A stretch of DNA of 64,000 nt from Candidatus Alcyoniella australis (GTDB taxonomy: Bacteria > Lernaellota > Lernaellaia > JAVCCG01 > Alcyoniellaceae): assembly GCA_030765605.1 (NCBI GenBank), contig JAVCCG010000113.1, forward strand, positions 16,966 to 80,965. The letters are read 5' to 3'. The notes under the pieces are model-generated. The model saw only the letters and a program-made list of their open reading frames with translations, was not told where the DNA came from and ran no database searches. This document shows, piece after piece, positions 1-7,889 of the stretch. The position numbers and the translations under genes were made by a program. Numbering within the stretch: position 1 is the first letter of the stretch; each line of letters begins with the position of its first letter.

Positions 1-429
1 CTGAATGAGCCGCCCTTTGGCGTTCGTAAGGACGAGGTGCTGTGGGTGATTGGCCCTGTATTCCGTACCGCGTTGATGGATTGGAGGACTTGGGACCAGC
101 AAAGCATGCCGCATCAATTTTGGAGAGCCTGGCACGCGAAATTCCTCGGCGAAGAGGCCATCTATGGTCTTGATATGCCATCTTGGTTGTTTGGAGTGCA
201 GGGATATCGCGTGGTATTTAATATCTTTACCAGGGATAGCCGGTATTGCATTCGGAATGTTGAACTCCCGCAAGCCTTAGATTCCGCGGTGGTCAACAAC
301 GGCCACGGCATGCTGTTCGTCGGAGAGCGTCGAGTCGACCTGTGCCGCTTTGAGCGATCCAATCTGCTGACCGTGTGCTGGGAATGGGTGAGCATGACAT
401 TCCTCCAAGGCCTTGCAGCGGTTGAGTAA
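1..429 (+). CDS. hypothetical protein, 5' end outside window
   Basis: The reading frame is open to the left edge of the window and ends at a TAA at 427-429, so at least 142 residues are visible; an internal GTG at 37 could serve as a start but the open frame upstream makes a truncated entry more likely. I do not recognise the family. It is rich in Trp and aromatic residues, with no clear signal peptide or membrane segment. Composition is lower in GC than the phage genes beyond 2540, and it sits just before a truncated phage gene copy, so it probably belongs to a cargo islet like those at 876-2449 and 4755-6146. Confidence 0.4.
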   Translation: MNEPPFGVRKDEVLWVIGPVFRTALMDWRTWDQQSMPHQFWRAWHAKFLGEEAIYGLDMPSWLFGVQGYRVVFNIFTRDSRYCIRNVELPQALDSAVVNNGHGMLFVGERRVDLCRFERSNLLTVCWEWVSMTFLQGLAAVE

Positions 430-731
430 TTTACAAAGTCCATCCAGATGATCAATTGATGGAACCACGAAGAATCGGCCCGAGCAGACAAATAAAGTAA
501 CGACAATGAAGCAGAATAAGATGATCAAGCTGCTGATAATACAACAATGAAGCAACGGCAAGTATATTCTCCCCATCAAGTAAAAGAATACTTGACAGCC
601 ATACGCGAAACTGCTAGTATTGAGCTACAATGAACAATGCTCTAAAGGCGGCAAGGTTCCCAGCCTGTCGCTGACTTCCTGTCCCCCTTCTCTCGAGAAT
701 AGTCATTACAGCCGACAACTCAGAGGCAATT
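430..731. other. AT-rich spacer with no gene
   Basis: No convincing coding frame on either strand; minus-strand frames here are short and lack ribosome sites. The stretch carries one good sigma70-like promoter (592-620) reading toward the truncated phage gene at 732. Nothing else is recognised. Confidence 0.4.
592..620 (+). promoter_or_regulatory. sigma70-type promoter candidate
   Basis: TTGACA at 592-597 and TAGTAT at 615-620 with a 17-base spacer. The -35 box is perfect and the -10 box matches four of six positions. It points into the truncated copy at 732 and the islet behind it. Inferred only from sequence. Confidence 0.45.
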
Positions 732-863
732 ATGGACAGTTCGGTCCCGCGCTTGATCTATGAGTCGTTGCAGGCGGCTGTGGCAACGGTCACCGAAGCC
801 AACGGCTACCACTATACGATCGGCGAGACGTTTCTGTCTGTAATTAGGAACCAGCACAACTGA
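732..863 (+). pseudogene. truncated 5' copy of the phage gene at 2540
   Basis: The first 104 bases (732-835) align without gaps to 2540-2643, with about ten mismatches, nine of them in the first 21 bases; the remaining 83 bases differ at one position. After 835 the similarity stops abruptly and the frame runs nine more codons to a TGA at 861-863, giving a 43-residue product. The full gene resumes 1.7 kb downstream at 2540. The copy therefore marks the left border of an inserted islet (about 840-2520). It could be a leftover of recombination between related phages or of an insertion that duplicated its target. Confidence 0.75.
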
Positions 864-875
864 AACGGTGATAGC

Positions 876-1310
876 ATGAACGTGGAATGGATAATCCAGA
901 TGGTCGTTAGGACCTCCATAGAGGATGAAGAACTGGCCCGCCTAATATAAACGTTAAAGGAGGAGTCTGATCCACTGGATTTCGAGTTTGCTGATTTGTG
1001 TGACAAATTTGAAGATGATAATGCCAAGCAAGATTGCTATGACACGAATAAAAGTATAGAAAATCAGTGTCGCGAGCTAATAGCAGCAGAGGACTTTTGT
1101 GATGACCGAACGTATGATTATCTTGCGCTGAGAATAGTTGAGATGTATTCTATATCAATACTCCTAAAAATTATAAAGCGTACCGGGGTGGAGCATATAA
1201 TAATTGAGTTGCTTAAAAAATATCATTGGACATTGCCTTCCAGTTTTAGTATTGTAGATGATATATATACATCTGAGCTCAATAAGATCTTGGCGGGTGA
1301 GGAGTATTAG
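876..1310 (+). pseudogene. unknown cargo gene interrupted by an in-frame TAA
   Basis: An ATG at 876 opens a frame of 24 codons that ends at TAA 948-950; the same frame then continues without a stop to 1310. Read through, it would make about 144 residues of an acidic, helical, Leu/Ile-rich protein. The downstream part alone would need a TTG at 996. An AAAGGAGG run at 956-963 looks like a ribosome site but has no well-placed start codon behind it and also encodes Lys-Glu-Glu in the frame. I do not recognise the family. It is AT-rich and lies in the islet between the two copies of the tail-completion gene. A reinitiated shorter protein remains possible. Confidence 0.45.
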
Positions 1311-1317
1311 GATAAAA

Positions 1318-1335
1318 CCATTATTGTAATAATGG
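1318..1335. promoter_or_regulatory. perfect 8-bp inverted repeat before the gene at 1343
   Basis: CCATTATT-GT-AATAATGG is a perfect inverted repeat with a two-base centre, ending seven bases before the ATG at 1343 and covering its ribosome-site region. It could be an operator or a hairpin limiting translation. No binding protein is known; inference only. Confidence 0.35.
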
Positions 1336-1342
1336 AACAAGA

Positions 1343-2449
1343 ATGAAAAGCAAGAAGCTTCATGTTTTAACAGTAGCCATAATAGCAATAGTTGTTACAC
1401 CCATAATAATATTTTTTTTGCAAAGCCGGGTGCAATTAGAAATATTGGATTCGGTCGAGCTTGATCGCAAGGTGTTCCGTTCTCAATGCACTGATGAAGG
1501 ATGGTGTGTCATAGGAAGAGCAAAGCATTTCACTATATTTGGCATTGTCAACAATCGCCTGCAGCGTATATCTGAAATACTGCCTGAAGACTGTAAGTAT
1601 AGCATACCATCGGACTTTAACATCAGCCCTTCAAGGCAAAGAGTGCTTTACCGGTGCAAGGATGAAATTCTGTTTTTTAACAAAGACGGCATAGAAAACA
1701 GATTGGCAATCAGTGATGCAGACGTAGATTGGTATGATGAAGATAATTTAATCGTAATTTTAGGTAATACCGTATATCTGATGCCAATAGCACGGCCGGA
1801 ATCCAAAAAGCCGCTGGTCGGGCTGAGCATTGCGCTGGCAAAGATGATGTCGGAAGAACCGAACCTGATGATAGAGGTGGTGGCGACAAGCGAGGCTGTG
1901 TTGGTGATATACGGCCGTTTTAATGTTGCTCTTTGGCGGATAGCTGATGATGCTGTAATAACTAGGAAAATCCCTACGGTTTTCTGTCTGTATGAAATAC
2001 CGGGCAAGGTTTATTACCGAGACTACGAATTGAAATATCCTTTAGCAGGAGGGGAGATACTCGATATCTCCTCTGGACAAAAGGAAAGAGCCCCATTATA
2101 TAGGGCGATGTGGAGGGATGATTTTCTGGGCGAGCGAGCTGCATACGGGCTGACGCATCGGTGCAATTCTTTTCCGCGCAATCTATTTCCCAGCCCGATA
2201 AACGCAGAGCGCTTTTTAGAGCAATATTATAATGATCGCTATCTTGATATTTACCCTGATAGCGGCGGAGAATATAAATGCATCGAGGTTCAGCATCCTG
2301 ACTTTTTCTCGCTGGAGATCTTCGATGATGGGAATCACGTGTTGGCCATTGGAGGAAATACGGTCGTGCTTTATGAGATCGTAAAACGCAGTAGAATATA
2401 TATGTTTTGGCATCAGGCAATTGTGAAGCTCAAAGAATTTATTAACTGA
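1343..2449 (+). CDS. membrane-anchored unknown protein of the first cargo islet
   Basis: A 368-residue protein with short basic N-terminus and one hydrophobic segment at about residues 7-27, then a long, probably extracytoplasmic, beta-rich region with aromatic and Gly-Asn turns that resembles degenerate beta-propeller blades (for example around residues 95-150 and 320-350). Several Cys residues occur in the exported part. No catalytic motif is visible and I cannot assign a family. The gene is AT-rich compared with the phage genes on either side, lies 32 bases after the interrupted gene at 876, and has an inverted repeat over its start. It was probably carried in with the islet. A superinfection-exclusion or immunity role is possible but has no direct support. 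Confidence 0.55.
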   Translation: MKSKKLHVLTVAIIAIVVTPIIIFFLQSRVQLEILDSVELDRKVFRSQCTDEGWCVIGRAKHFTIFGIVNNRLQRISEILPEDCKYSIPSDFNISPSRQRVLYRCKDEILFFNKDGIENRLAISDADVDWYDEDNLIVILGNTVYLMPIARPESKKPLVGLSIALAKMMSEEPNLMIEVVATSEAVLVIYGRFNVALWRIADDAVITRKIPTVFCLYEIPGKVYYRDYELKYPLAGGEILDISSGQKERAPLYRAMWRDDFLGERAAYGLTHRCNSFPRNLFPSPINAERFLEQYYNDRYLDIYPDSGGEYKCIEVQHPDFFSLEIFDDGNHVLAIGGNTVVLYEIVKRSRIYMFWHQAIVKLKEFIN

Positions 2450-2539
2450 TAAACGACAAACGCCGCTAAATCCAGGAATAGTCTATAAAAGAACTATTTC
2501 TAATACATCGCGGCTGAACCCGAATTCACAGGATATAGC

Positions 2540-2971
2540 ATGAGCAGTTCAACTCCCAGGTTGATCTATGAGTCGTTGCAGACGGCTGTGGCAACGGTCA
2601 CCGAAGCCAACGGCTACCACTATACGATCGGCGAGACGTTTCTACATTGGCCCGACCCCGGGGAGATGGCCACCAAGGCCCCCTGCGCCAACGTGATCAC
2701 CAACGGACAGTCCATCGACAGCCAGGTGGGGGCCAACTCGCGGATCCAACTCGCCTGGCTGGTGACCGCCTGCATCAAGGTCGAAAACTCGCCCTCGACC
2801 GCGGCCCTTGACCTGGAGCAGGACCTGCGCAGCGCGCTGACGGCCGATGTGCGGCGTGGCGGCTCGGCCACGTTGACCACCATCAACTCCAGTATGCATT
2901 CCTACGGCACGGACCGCCGCGTGGTCTACGTGGTGCTCCAGGGAAGCTGCGTGTACCACGTGGGAGGGTGA
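2540..2971 (+). CDS. phage tail-completion/tail-terminator-like protein
   Basis: A 143-residue protein. Its beginning (residues 1-35) is duplicated at 732. Size, mixed alpha/beta look and the pattern of a short helix, strands and a helix ending in a beta hairpin (final residues Val-Tyr-His-Val-Gly-Gly) suggest the tail-terminator/tail-completion class that caps siphophage tails. That assignment is an inference from size and neighbourhood, not a motif match. GC content jumps up at about 2640 relative to the islet. The gene ends five bases before the small terminase. In most siphophages this class lies after the capsid genes, so its position ahead of the terminase is odd. Confidence 0.45.
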   Translation: MSSSTPRLIYESLQTAVATVTEANGYHYTIGETFLHWPDPGEMATKAPCANVITNGQSIDSQVGANSRIQLAWLVTACIKVENSPSTAALDLEQDLRSALTADVRRGGSATLTTINSSMHSYGTDRRVVYVVLQGSCVYHVGG

Positions 2972-2975
2972 TCCG

Positions 2976-3371
2976 ATGGCACAAGCGACAATCAAGGCTG
3001 ATCAGCCGTCGATCGCCAAGACCGTGTGCAGCCGGATTCTCGACCACCTCAGGCACGGCCTGACCGAGGAGGGGGCCTGCGGCAAGGCTGCGATCCCCTT
3101 TGAGGAGTATCAAAAATACAAAAACGCCGACCCCGCATTTCGCCGCGAGGTCGAGCTGGCGCAGTCAGCGTCCCGCGCCAACATCGAGCAGATGGTGATC
3201 GACAAGATCATGGAGGGCGACGCGCGCATGGCGCTCGACTATCTCAAGCGCCGCTACCCCAACCAGTGGGCCGGGCACGTGAAGCATGACAGCAAGCAAA
3301 GCGAAAACGAGCAAAGCGACCAAGTCATCGAAGTCACCCTCGGACCCGACCCGTACTATCAGCGGCACTAA
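2976..3371 (+). CDS. phage terminase small subunit-like protein
   Basis: A 131-residue protein with a helix-turn-helix-like region near residues 20-55 (Gly-Leu-Thr-Glu-Glu-Gly then a Pro-Phe-Glu-Glu-Tyr recognition-type helix) and a following coiled-coil stretch around residues 58-95, as in small terminases that bind packaging sites and load the large subunit. A strong GGGAGGG ribosome site lies at 2962-2968 ahead of the ATG. Its 3' end overlaps the large terminase by 86 bases. The immediate neighbour being TerL is the best support. Confidence 0.7.
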   Translation: MAQATIKADQPSIAKTVCSRILDHLRHGLTEEGACGKAAIPFEEYQKYKNADPAFRREVELAQSASRANIEQMVIDKIMEGDARMALDYLKRRYPNQWAGHVKHDSKQSENEQSDQVIEVTLGPDPYYQRH

Positions 3372-4683
3372 ATCGCAGATCGCCCAGCGGCTGCTGGCAA
3401 ACCCGGCCGAATTTCTGCGATTTCTCTATCCGGAGCACGAGTTCCGGCCGTTTCACTGCCAATGGCTCGAGCTGGTCGCAAACAATCGGCTGACACTGAT
3501 CCTCGCGCCGCGCGGCCATGCCAAGACCACGGTGGTCACAATCTCGGAGATCGTGCGCAGGCTGCTGGCCGACCGCGATTGCCGGATATTGCTGGCGTCA
3601 AACACCCAGGATCAGGCCCGGGCGATCTATCGCACGGTGCGCGAGCTGCTGCAAAAGCAGATCACGCCCTGCGGGCTGTTCGGCGATCCAATCGAACGCT
3701 CCATAATCAACGAACTGTGGCTGACCAAGCGTAAAAAGATCCACAAGGAGGCGAGCCTCACTGCATTGGGCGTATTCGGCGCGCTAACGCTGCGCCATTT
3801 CGACCAGATCTTTGTGGACGATGCCCTGGACTTCGAGAACACTCGCAGCGCGACCCAGCGCAAGAAGTTCCGCGAGTGGGTGGGCATGACCCTGCTGCCG
3901 ACCCTTGAGCCCGGCGGGCACATCCACTGGGTGGGCACGCGCTATCACAACCAGGATTTCTACGGCGCGGAGCTGCTCGACCAGGCGCGCTACCCCACCC
4001 TGGTCTGGAACCAGGGCAGCCATCGCGCACTGCTCGAGGATGGCGGCGCATTGTGGCCCGAGCGCTTCTCGGTCCAGGAGCTGGAACAGATCAGGCAACA
4101 GGTCGGCTCGACGATCTTTGCCGCGCAATACCTCAACGACACCCAGTTTATGCGCGGCACGATCTTCCGTGAGCAGTGGTTTCGCTACTTTCACGAGCCA
4201 CCCCAGGACCCGGCGATCTACATCGGCTTTGACCCGGCGATCTCGCAATCCGAGCAGGCCGACTACTCGGCCCTGGCCGTGGTCGGACGCACAGGCCAGG
4301 ACCTGTACGTGCTCGAGGCCTACAAGGGGCGCTGGACCTTTGACGAACAGCTGCGGCTGTTGGCCCTGGCCGCGCAAAAATGGCGGCCGCTGACCATCGG
4401 CATCGAGGACGTGGCGTACCAGCGGGCTCTGATCGAGACCTGCCGAAACAACGGCTTGCCCGTTGTGGCCGTGCCCAGACGCACGGACAAGGTCTCACGG
4501 GCCTACGTGATGCAGGGGCTGTTCGAGTCCGGCAGGATCTACTTCCCGGCCGCGGGCCGACTGCACGAACTCGAGGCCGAGCTGACCGCGTTCCCCGAGG
4601 GCGAACACGACGACCTGTTCGACGCCCTGGAAACCGCGATCGGACAGGCGCAACGCCCCCATGTTGGGATAATTTTAATCTGA
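3286..4683 (+). CDS. terL: phage terminase large subunit
   Basis: A 465-residue packaging motor. The ATPase domain shows a Walker A-like loop Ala-Pro-Arg-Gly-His-Ala-Lys-Thr-Thr (about residues 77-85) and a Walker B strand Ile-Phe-Val-Asp-Asp (about 175-179). The nuclease domain begins with Gly-Phe-Asp-Pro-Ala-Ile (about 310) and closes with the late acidic motif His-Asp-Asp-Leu-Phe-Asp-Ala (about 444-450). It cuts and pumps DNA into proheads together with the portal. The first 25 residues are Lys/Ser/Thr rich and overlap the small terminase. The final seven or so residues read into AT-rich DNA after the acidic motif, so the native C-terminus was probably trimmed where the second cargo islet joined (about 4665). 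Confidence 0.9.
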   Translation: MTASKAKTSKATKSSKSPSDPTRTISGTKSQIAQRLLANPAEFLRFLYPEHEFRPFHCQWLELVANNRLTLILAPRGHAKTTVVTISEIVRRLLADRDCRILLASNTQDQARAIYRTVRELLQKQITPCGLFGDPIERSIINELWLTKRKKIHKEASLTALGVFGALTLRHFDQIFVDDALDFENTRSATQRKKFREWVGMTLLPTLEPGGHIHWVGTRYHNQDFYGAELLDQARYPTLVWNQGSHRALLEDGGALWPERFSVQELEQIRQQVGSTIFAAQYLNDTQFMRGTIFREQWFRYFHEPPQDPAIYIGFDPAISQSEQADYSALAVVGRTGQDLYVLEAYKGRWTFDEQLRLLALAAQKWRPLTIGIEDVAYQRALIETCRNNGLPVVAVPRRTDKVSRAYVMQGLFESGRIYFPAAGRLHELEAELTAFPEGEHDDLFDALETAIGQAQRPHVGIILI

Positions 4684-4754
4684 TTTTTCGAAATGCCTTT
4701 ATTCAAAGTCTGGGCTTTATAAGTACGGCCTCTTTTGTTAACATCACAGTCTGT

Positions 4755-5239
4755 ATGATGATAATAATACTGGCAGGTGGGCTTATTATAAAAAACTAGT
4801 TAGCACACCCTTTGGTAAGGCTTTAGCCATTGGGCAAGGAGTTTCTTTTTTTCTGCTTGTTTTTCTTCCACTTTTGGGGCGCGCAGTGCCGTTACTAGCA
4901 GAGCATGCAGGCCATTTGTTGTGGGCAATCCCCTTAGGCGCATTTTCGGTGTTTTTTCTGTTGTTACCTCTTGATAGGCCTTATAAAACATATCTTGATA
5001 TTGAAAATATCCTTACTATAGAAATTGGTTTATTAAAGAATCGAATTCAGAAAATCGAACATAATAGAAATGAGATGCAAAAGCAACTAGACGAATACGA
5101 CCCAGACGCAGCACGTTTGTTAATAAGAAGAAAAAGAGAAGAGGCTCATAATTGGGAGAATAGATTAAAAAGCGCTTCCAACGATGATAGTGAGATGTAC
5201 GAGCTGATCGCGGTGATGATGAATAAAATTGCTGCATGA
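4755..5239 (+). pseudogene. membrane/coiled-coil protein with a -1 frame break at an A-run
   Basis: Two frames join into one sensible protein only through a -1 shift. The frame beginning at ATG 4755 ends at TAG 4797-4799, preceded by A_AAA_AAC (4790-4796). Shifting back one base there continues to 5239. The joined product of about 161 residues would have two hydrophobic segments (4755-4790 plus 4830-4880, and about 4905-4970) then a charged coiled coil (about 5010-5150). No ribosome site is seen before 4755, and an in-frame TTG at 4874 is the only start for the 3' part alone. This may be a decayed gene, an assembly indel, or real programmed frameshifting. Its stop overlaps the start of the gene at 5236. 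Confidence 0.4.
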
Positions 5240-5664
5240 ATAATAGCGCACTTGTGAAACCCATGAAATGGCCGCTGGCTGTTCATTGTATTCTGTTATT
5301 TATTATCATCGGCGTACACTGCTACTTGCTGCATCCTGTAATTGCGCTAAGCGTGACAAGCTTTCTGGCAATGGTGATTTTCAGCTATCTGATGGTCAGC
5401 GATCCGAATCGGCGTGGAAGCGAAATTCTATTATTATTCGGATTGTACATGGTTGCTCAGTGTATTTGTCTGGCAGGCAACGGCTTTTTACTGCCCGTAA
5501 CTTCATTTGAACCCTCCATGGCGATTCATAGTGCTGAGGGAATGAGTAATCCGCCCATGGACTTCACACACTATTTGATCAGCCAGCTCGCCACATCGTA
5601 CATGATTTTCTCATGGGTGATCGTGTTGGTAATAGCGATTAAGTTGTATTCGAAACGTATATAG
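5236..5664 (+). CDS. small four-helix membrane protein, paralog 1
   Basis: A 142-residue protein with four hydrophobic segments at roughly residues 13-31, 34-53, 62-85 and 114-136 and short loops. It matches the next protein (5721-6146) along its full length, sharing Met-Lys-Trp near the start, His-Pro-x-Ile-Ala-Leu, Phe-Ser-Tyr-Leu-Met and Leu-Phe-Gly-Leu-Tyr-Met. The start ATG overlaps the previous stop (ATGA), suggesting translational coupling. No family is recognised. It lies in the AT-rich second islet between terminase and portal. Tandem small membrane paralogs are typical of immunity or exclusion genes, which is only an inference here. Confidence 0.6.
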   Translation: MNNSALVKPMKWPLAVHCILLFIIIGVHCYLLHPVIALSVTSFLAMVIFSYLMVSDPNRRGSEILLLFGLYMVAQCICLAGNGFLLPVTSFEPSMAIHSAEGMSNPPMDFTHYLISQLATSYMIFSWVIVLVIAIKLYSKRI

Positions 5665-5720
5665 AATCAGCGATGTCAAGGGTGCGATGCGGACGTTGCT
5701 AAGGAATTACGAGTAGCAGT

Positions 5721-6146
5721 ATGGGGAACAGCACAGTCGGGAAATCCATGAAGTGGCTCGTGGCAATTCATTGCATGCTGTTGTTTTCTATCACCGTTGC
5801 GGATTGCTACTACATGCATCCTATAATCGCTTTAATCGTAACTGCCCTGGCAGCGATGGTGCTTTTCAGTTACCTGATGATCAATGCTCCCGGCCGCACG
5901 AGAAACGAGATTATCGTGTTGTTCGGATTGTATATGGCAGCGCTTGTCATATACCTAATGGGCAGCGGTCTGCTGATGCCCGGGACCGTCTTGGAAACGG
6001 TTTTGGAACCACGCCATATTAGGAATCTGCATAATTCCGGGCCAATGCCCTATAGGATAAGCAGGCTCGTCACAGCCTACATGATGCTTTCGTGGCTGAT
6101 CGTGCTGGCAATCATCATCACCGCTTTGCGTCGGAAGCGCAGGTAA
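5721..6146 (+). CDS. small four-helix membrane protein, paralog 2
   Basis: A 141-residue paralog of the preceding protein with the same four-segment layout and a basic C-terminus (Arg-Arg-Lys-Arg-Arg). It clearly arose by tandem duplication followed by divergence. The 56-base gap between the copies contains no other feature. After its stop, 79 bases of intermediate composition lead to the portal gene. Function unknown; integral inner-membrane location is predicted. Confidence 0.6.
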   Translation: MGNSTVGKSMKWLVAIHCMLLFSITVADCYYMHPIIALIVTALAAMVLFSYLMINAPGRTRNEIIVLFGLYMAALVIYLMGSGLLMPGTVLETVLEPRHIRNLHNSGPMPYRISRLVTAYMMLSWLIVLAIIITALRRKRR

Positions 6147-6225
6147 GGATCGGAAAAAGCAACTGACGAGTCCCTTTGAATAATCCGCGTTAGACAGCTT
6201 TCCAAACAATCGAGAGGCAATTGCA

Positions 6226-7308
6226 GTGGGCAGAATACGCGACCTGTTCCGCAGGGCTGAGAAACGCCCTAATGACAAGTATTTCCGCGCAGCCGCGGCC
6301 GAGGTCTGGCCCTACGAGGTTCAGCACGGCCGGCCGCGTCCCGACGATTTGGCCCAGGGGCTCGAGACCTCGGCGGCCCACGTCTGGGTCTACGCCTGCA
6401 CCAATGCGGTGGCGCGTTGCGCCGCCCGGGTGCCGATCGAGATCCTCAAGCCCGCGGCGCCGCGGGGACAACAGGTCACCGCGCTGCCCAGCGACCCGGT
6501 GGCCCGGCCGTTCCTGGCGGTCAACGACTTTATGTCCCAGGCCGAACTGATCGAGCTGACCGTGCTGCATTTGCTGCTCACGGGCAACGCCTACTGGGAT
6601 ATCGAGCGCCAGACCGGCGAGATCTGGCCGTTGCGGCCCGATCGGGTGAGCGTGGTGCCGCACTCCACCGAGTTCGTCAGCGGCTACCTCTACCGCAACC
6701 GCGGGGTGACCGTACGCTTTGACGTGGACGAGGTGGTGCACTTCAAGCTGCCCAATCCCAGCGACCCGTGGTACGGCCTGGCGCCGCTACGCGCGGCGTT
6801 CGACTCGGTTCAGGCCGACCGCTACGCGATTTTGGGCAGCAAGCAGTTCCAGCAACACGGCGCGGTGCCCGCGGGCATCCTGACCGCGCCCCACGCCCTG
6901 GACAGCGAGCAGGTCGAACGCCTGCGCGGCGAGTGGAAGCGGCTCTATGGCGGTCCCAAGGGGCGCCAGCGCGTGGCCGTGCTCCAGGGCGGCATGGACT
7001 TCCGCACGATCAGCATCAGCGCCCGCGACGCCGAAGTGATCGCCCAGCGCAAGCTCAACCGCGAGGAGATCTGCGCGGTGTTCGGCGTGCCGCCGGCGGT
7101 TGTCGGCCTGTTCGAGTACGCTAACTACGCCAACGCCGATGTCCAGGAGCGGCTGTTCTGGCGCAACACCGTGATCCCCCACGTACGGCGCATTGCCCAG
7201 CGCCTCAACGAGTCCGACGTGCTGCCCCAGGGCTGGCACGCCGAGCCCGACCTGAGCGACCTGGCAACGCTGCTCAGCGATCAGCCGACGCAAGGCCGCT
7301 CCAACTAA
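6226..7308 (+). CDS. phage portal protein (HK97-like)
   Basis: A 360-residue portal protein that forms the dodecameric DNA gate of the prohead. Family hallmarks visible are the early Ala-x-Val-Trp-Val-Tyr-Ala-Cys-Thr-Asn-Ala-Val-Ala helix (about residues 50-62), the Gly-Asn-Ala-Tyr-Trp motif near 121-125, the Pro-x-Asp-Pro-Trp-Tyr-Gly-Leu-Ala-Pro-Leu segment near 180-190, and the C-terminal stem with Arg-Glu-Glu-Ile-Cys-x-Val-Phe-Gly-Val-Pro-Pro. The start is GTG 6226 with GAGAGG at 6212-6217. It is normal phage GC, bracketed by AT-rich islets on both sides. In a regular genome the protease and capsid genes would follow directly. Confidence 0.88.
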   Translation: MGRIRDLFRRAEKRPNDKYFRAAAAEVWPYEVQHGRPRPDDLAQGLETSAAHVWVYACTNAVARCAARVPIEILKPAAPRGQQVTALPSDPVARPFLAVNDFMSQAELIELTVLHLLLTGNAYWDIERQTGEIWPLRPDRVSVVPHSTEFVSGYLYRNRGVTVRFDVDEVVHFKLPNPSDPWYGLAPLRAAFDSVQADRYAILGSKQFQQHGAVPAGILTAPHALDSEQVERLRGEWKRLYGGPKGRQRVAVLQGGMDFRTISISARDAEVIAQRKLNREEICAVFGVPPAVVGLFEYANYANADVQERLFWRNTVIPHVRRIAQRLNESDVLPQGWHAEPDLSDLATLLSDQPTQGRSN

Positions 7309-7325
7309 GGCTTGGGGAGGATTCC

Positions 7326-7775
7326 ATGTCTGACCTGAGCAAAATGATCCAAGAAGCGATCGGCGAGGCGCTCGACGAGATCCATCGAGAGATGGCGGCT
7401 GAGCAGTCACTTGCTAACACCGTGAAAGTGGTTAATGTCACTGATTTTGATTCTAAGCACTGGTGGAGGGGTGATAAGTGGTATCAAAGCAATATGTCGA
7501 TGGCGCAGCATGAGCAGCCTCTCATTGACAAGCTCTCTCCCACATTCTCAACGGATGACATGGAAAGGGCTTTTGCAATCGCAGATAGCCTGAGCAATCG
7601 TATAGTGGTAAAATATCCGCGTGCAACTTGGATTGTTCCAGGATGTGGTAATCTAGCAGGGGAACTCCAACGCATGCTGTATAAAGCCTTGACAAAGGCT
7701 GATCTCGTAGAAAACTGCAAGGCATATTATATAGAGGGGGCTTTAAAAATGTTTACCCGCATGCCTATGTCATAG
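7326..7775 (+). CDS. chimeric ORF: phage-like N-terminus on a foreign C-terminus
   Basis: A 149-residue frame that starts with a strong GGGGAGG ribosome site 17 bases after the portal stop. The first 27 or so codons have the high GC and helical Glu/Ala-rich style of the phage genes; from about 7405 the DNA turns AT-rich and the protein changes to a Trp/Asn/Lys-rich sequence. The most economical reading is that the start of a post-portal phage gene was left in place and fused in frame to islet DNA, much as the gene copy at 732 was cut after about 35 codons. The foreign part has no motif I recognise. Confidence 0.5.
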   Translation: MSDLSKMIQEAIGEALDEIHREMAAEQSLANTVKVVNVTDFDSKHWWRGDKWYQSNMSMAQHEQPLIDKLSPTFSTDDMERAFAIADSLSNRIVVKYPRATWIVPGCGNLAGELQRMLYKALTKADLVENCKAYYIEGALKMFTRMPMS

Positions 7776-7889
7776 TACAGAGTTATTATTGCGAAAGAGT
7801 GGAAGGGAAAACAGTGTGTTATGTTCGATATAGGCAGTACGACCCCTGGCTGGCGAGGGGACTTTTTTTAAGAAAGGCGATTAAAAAAG

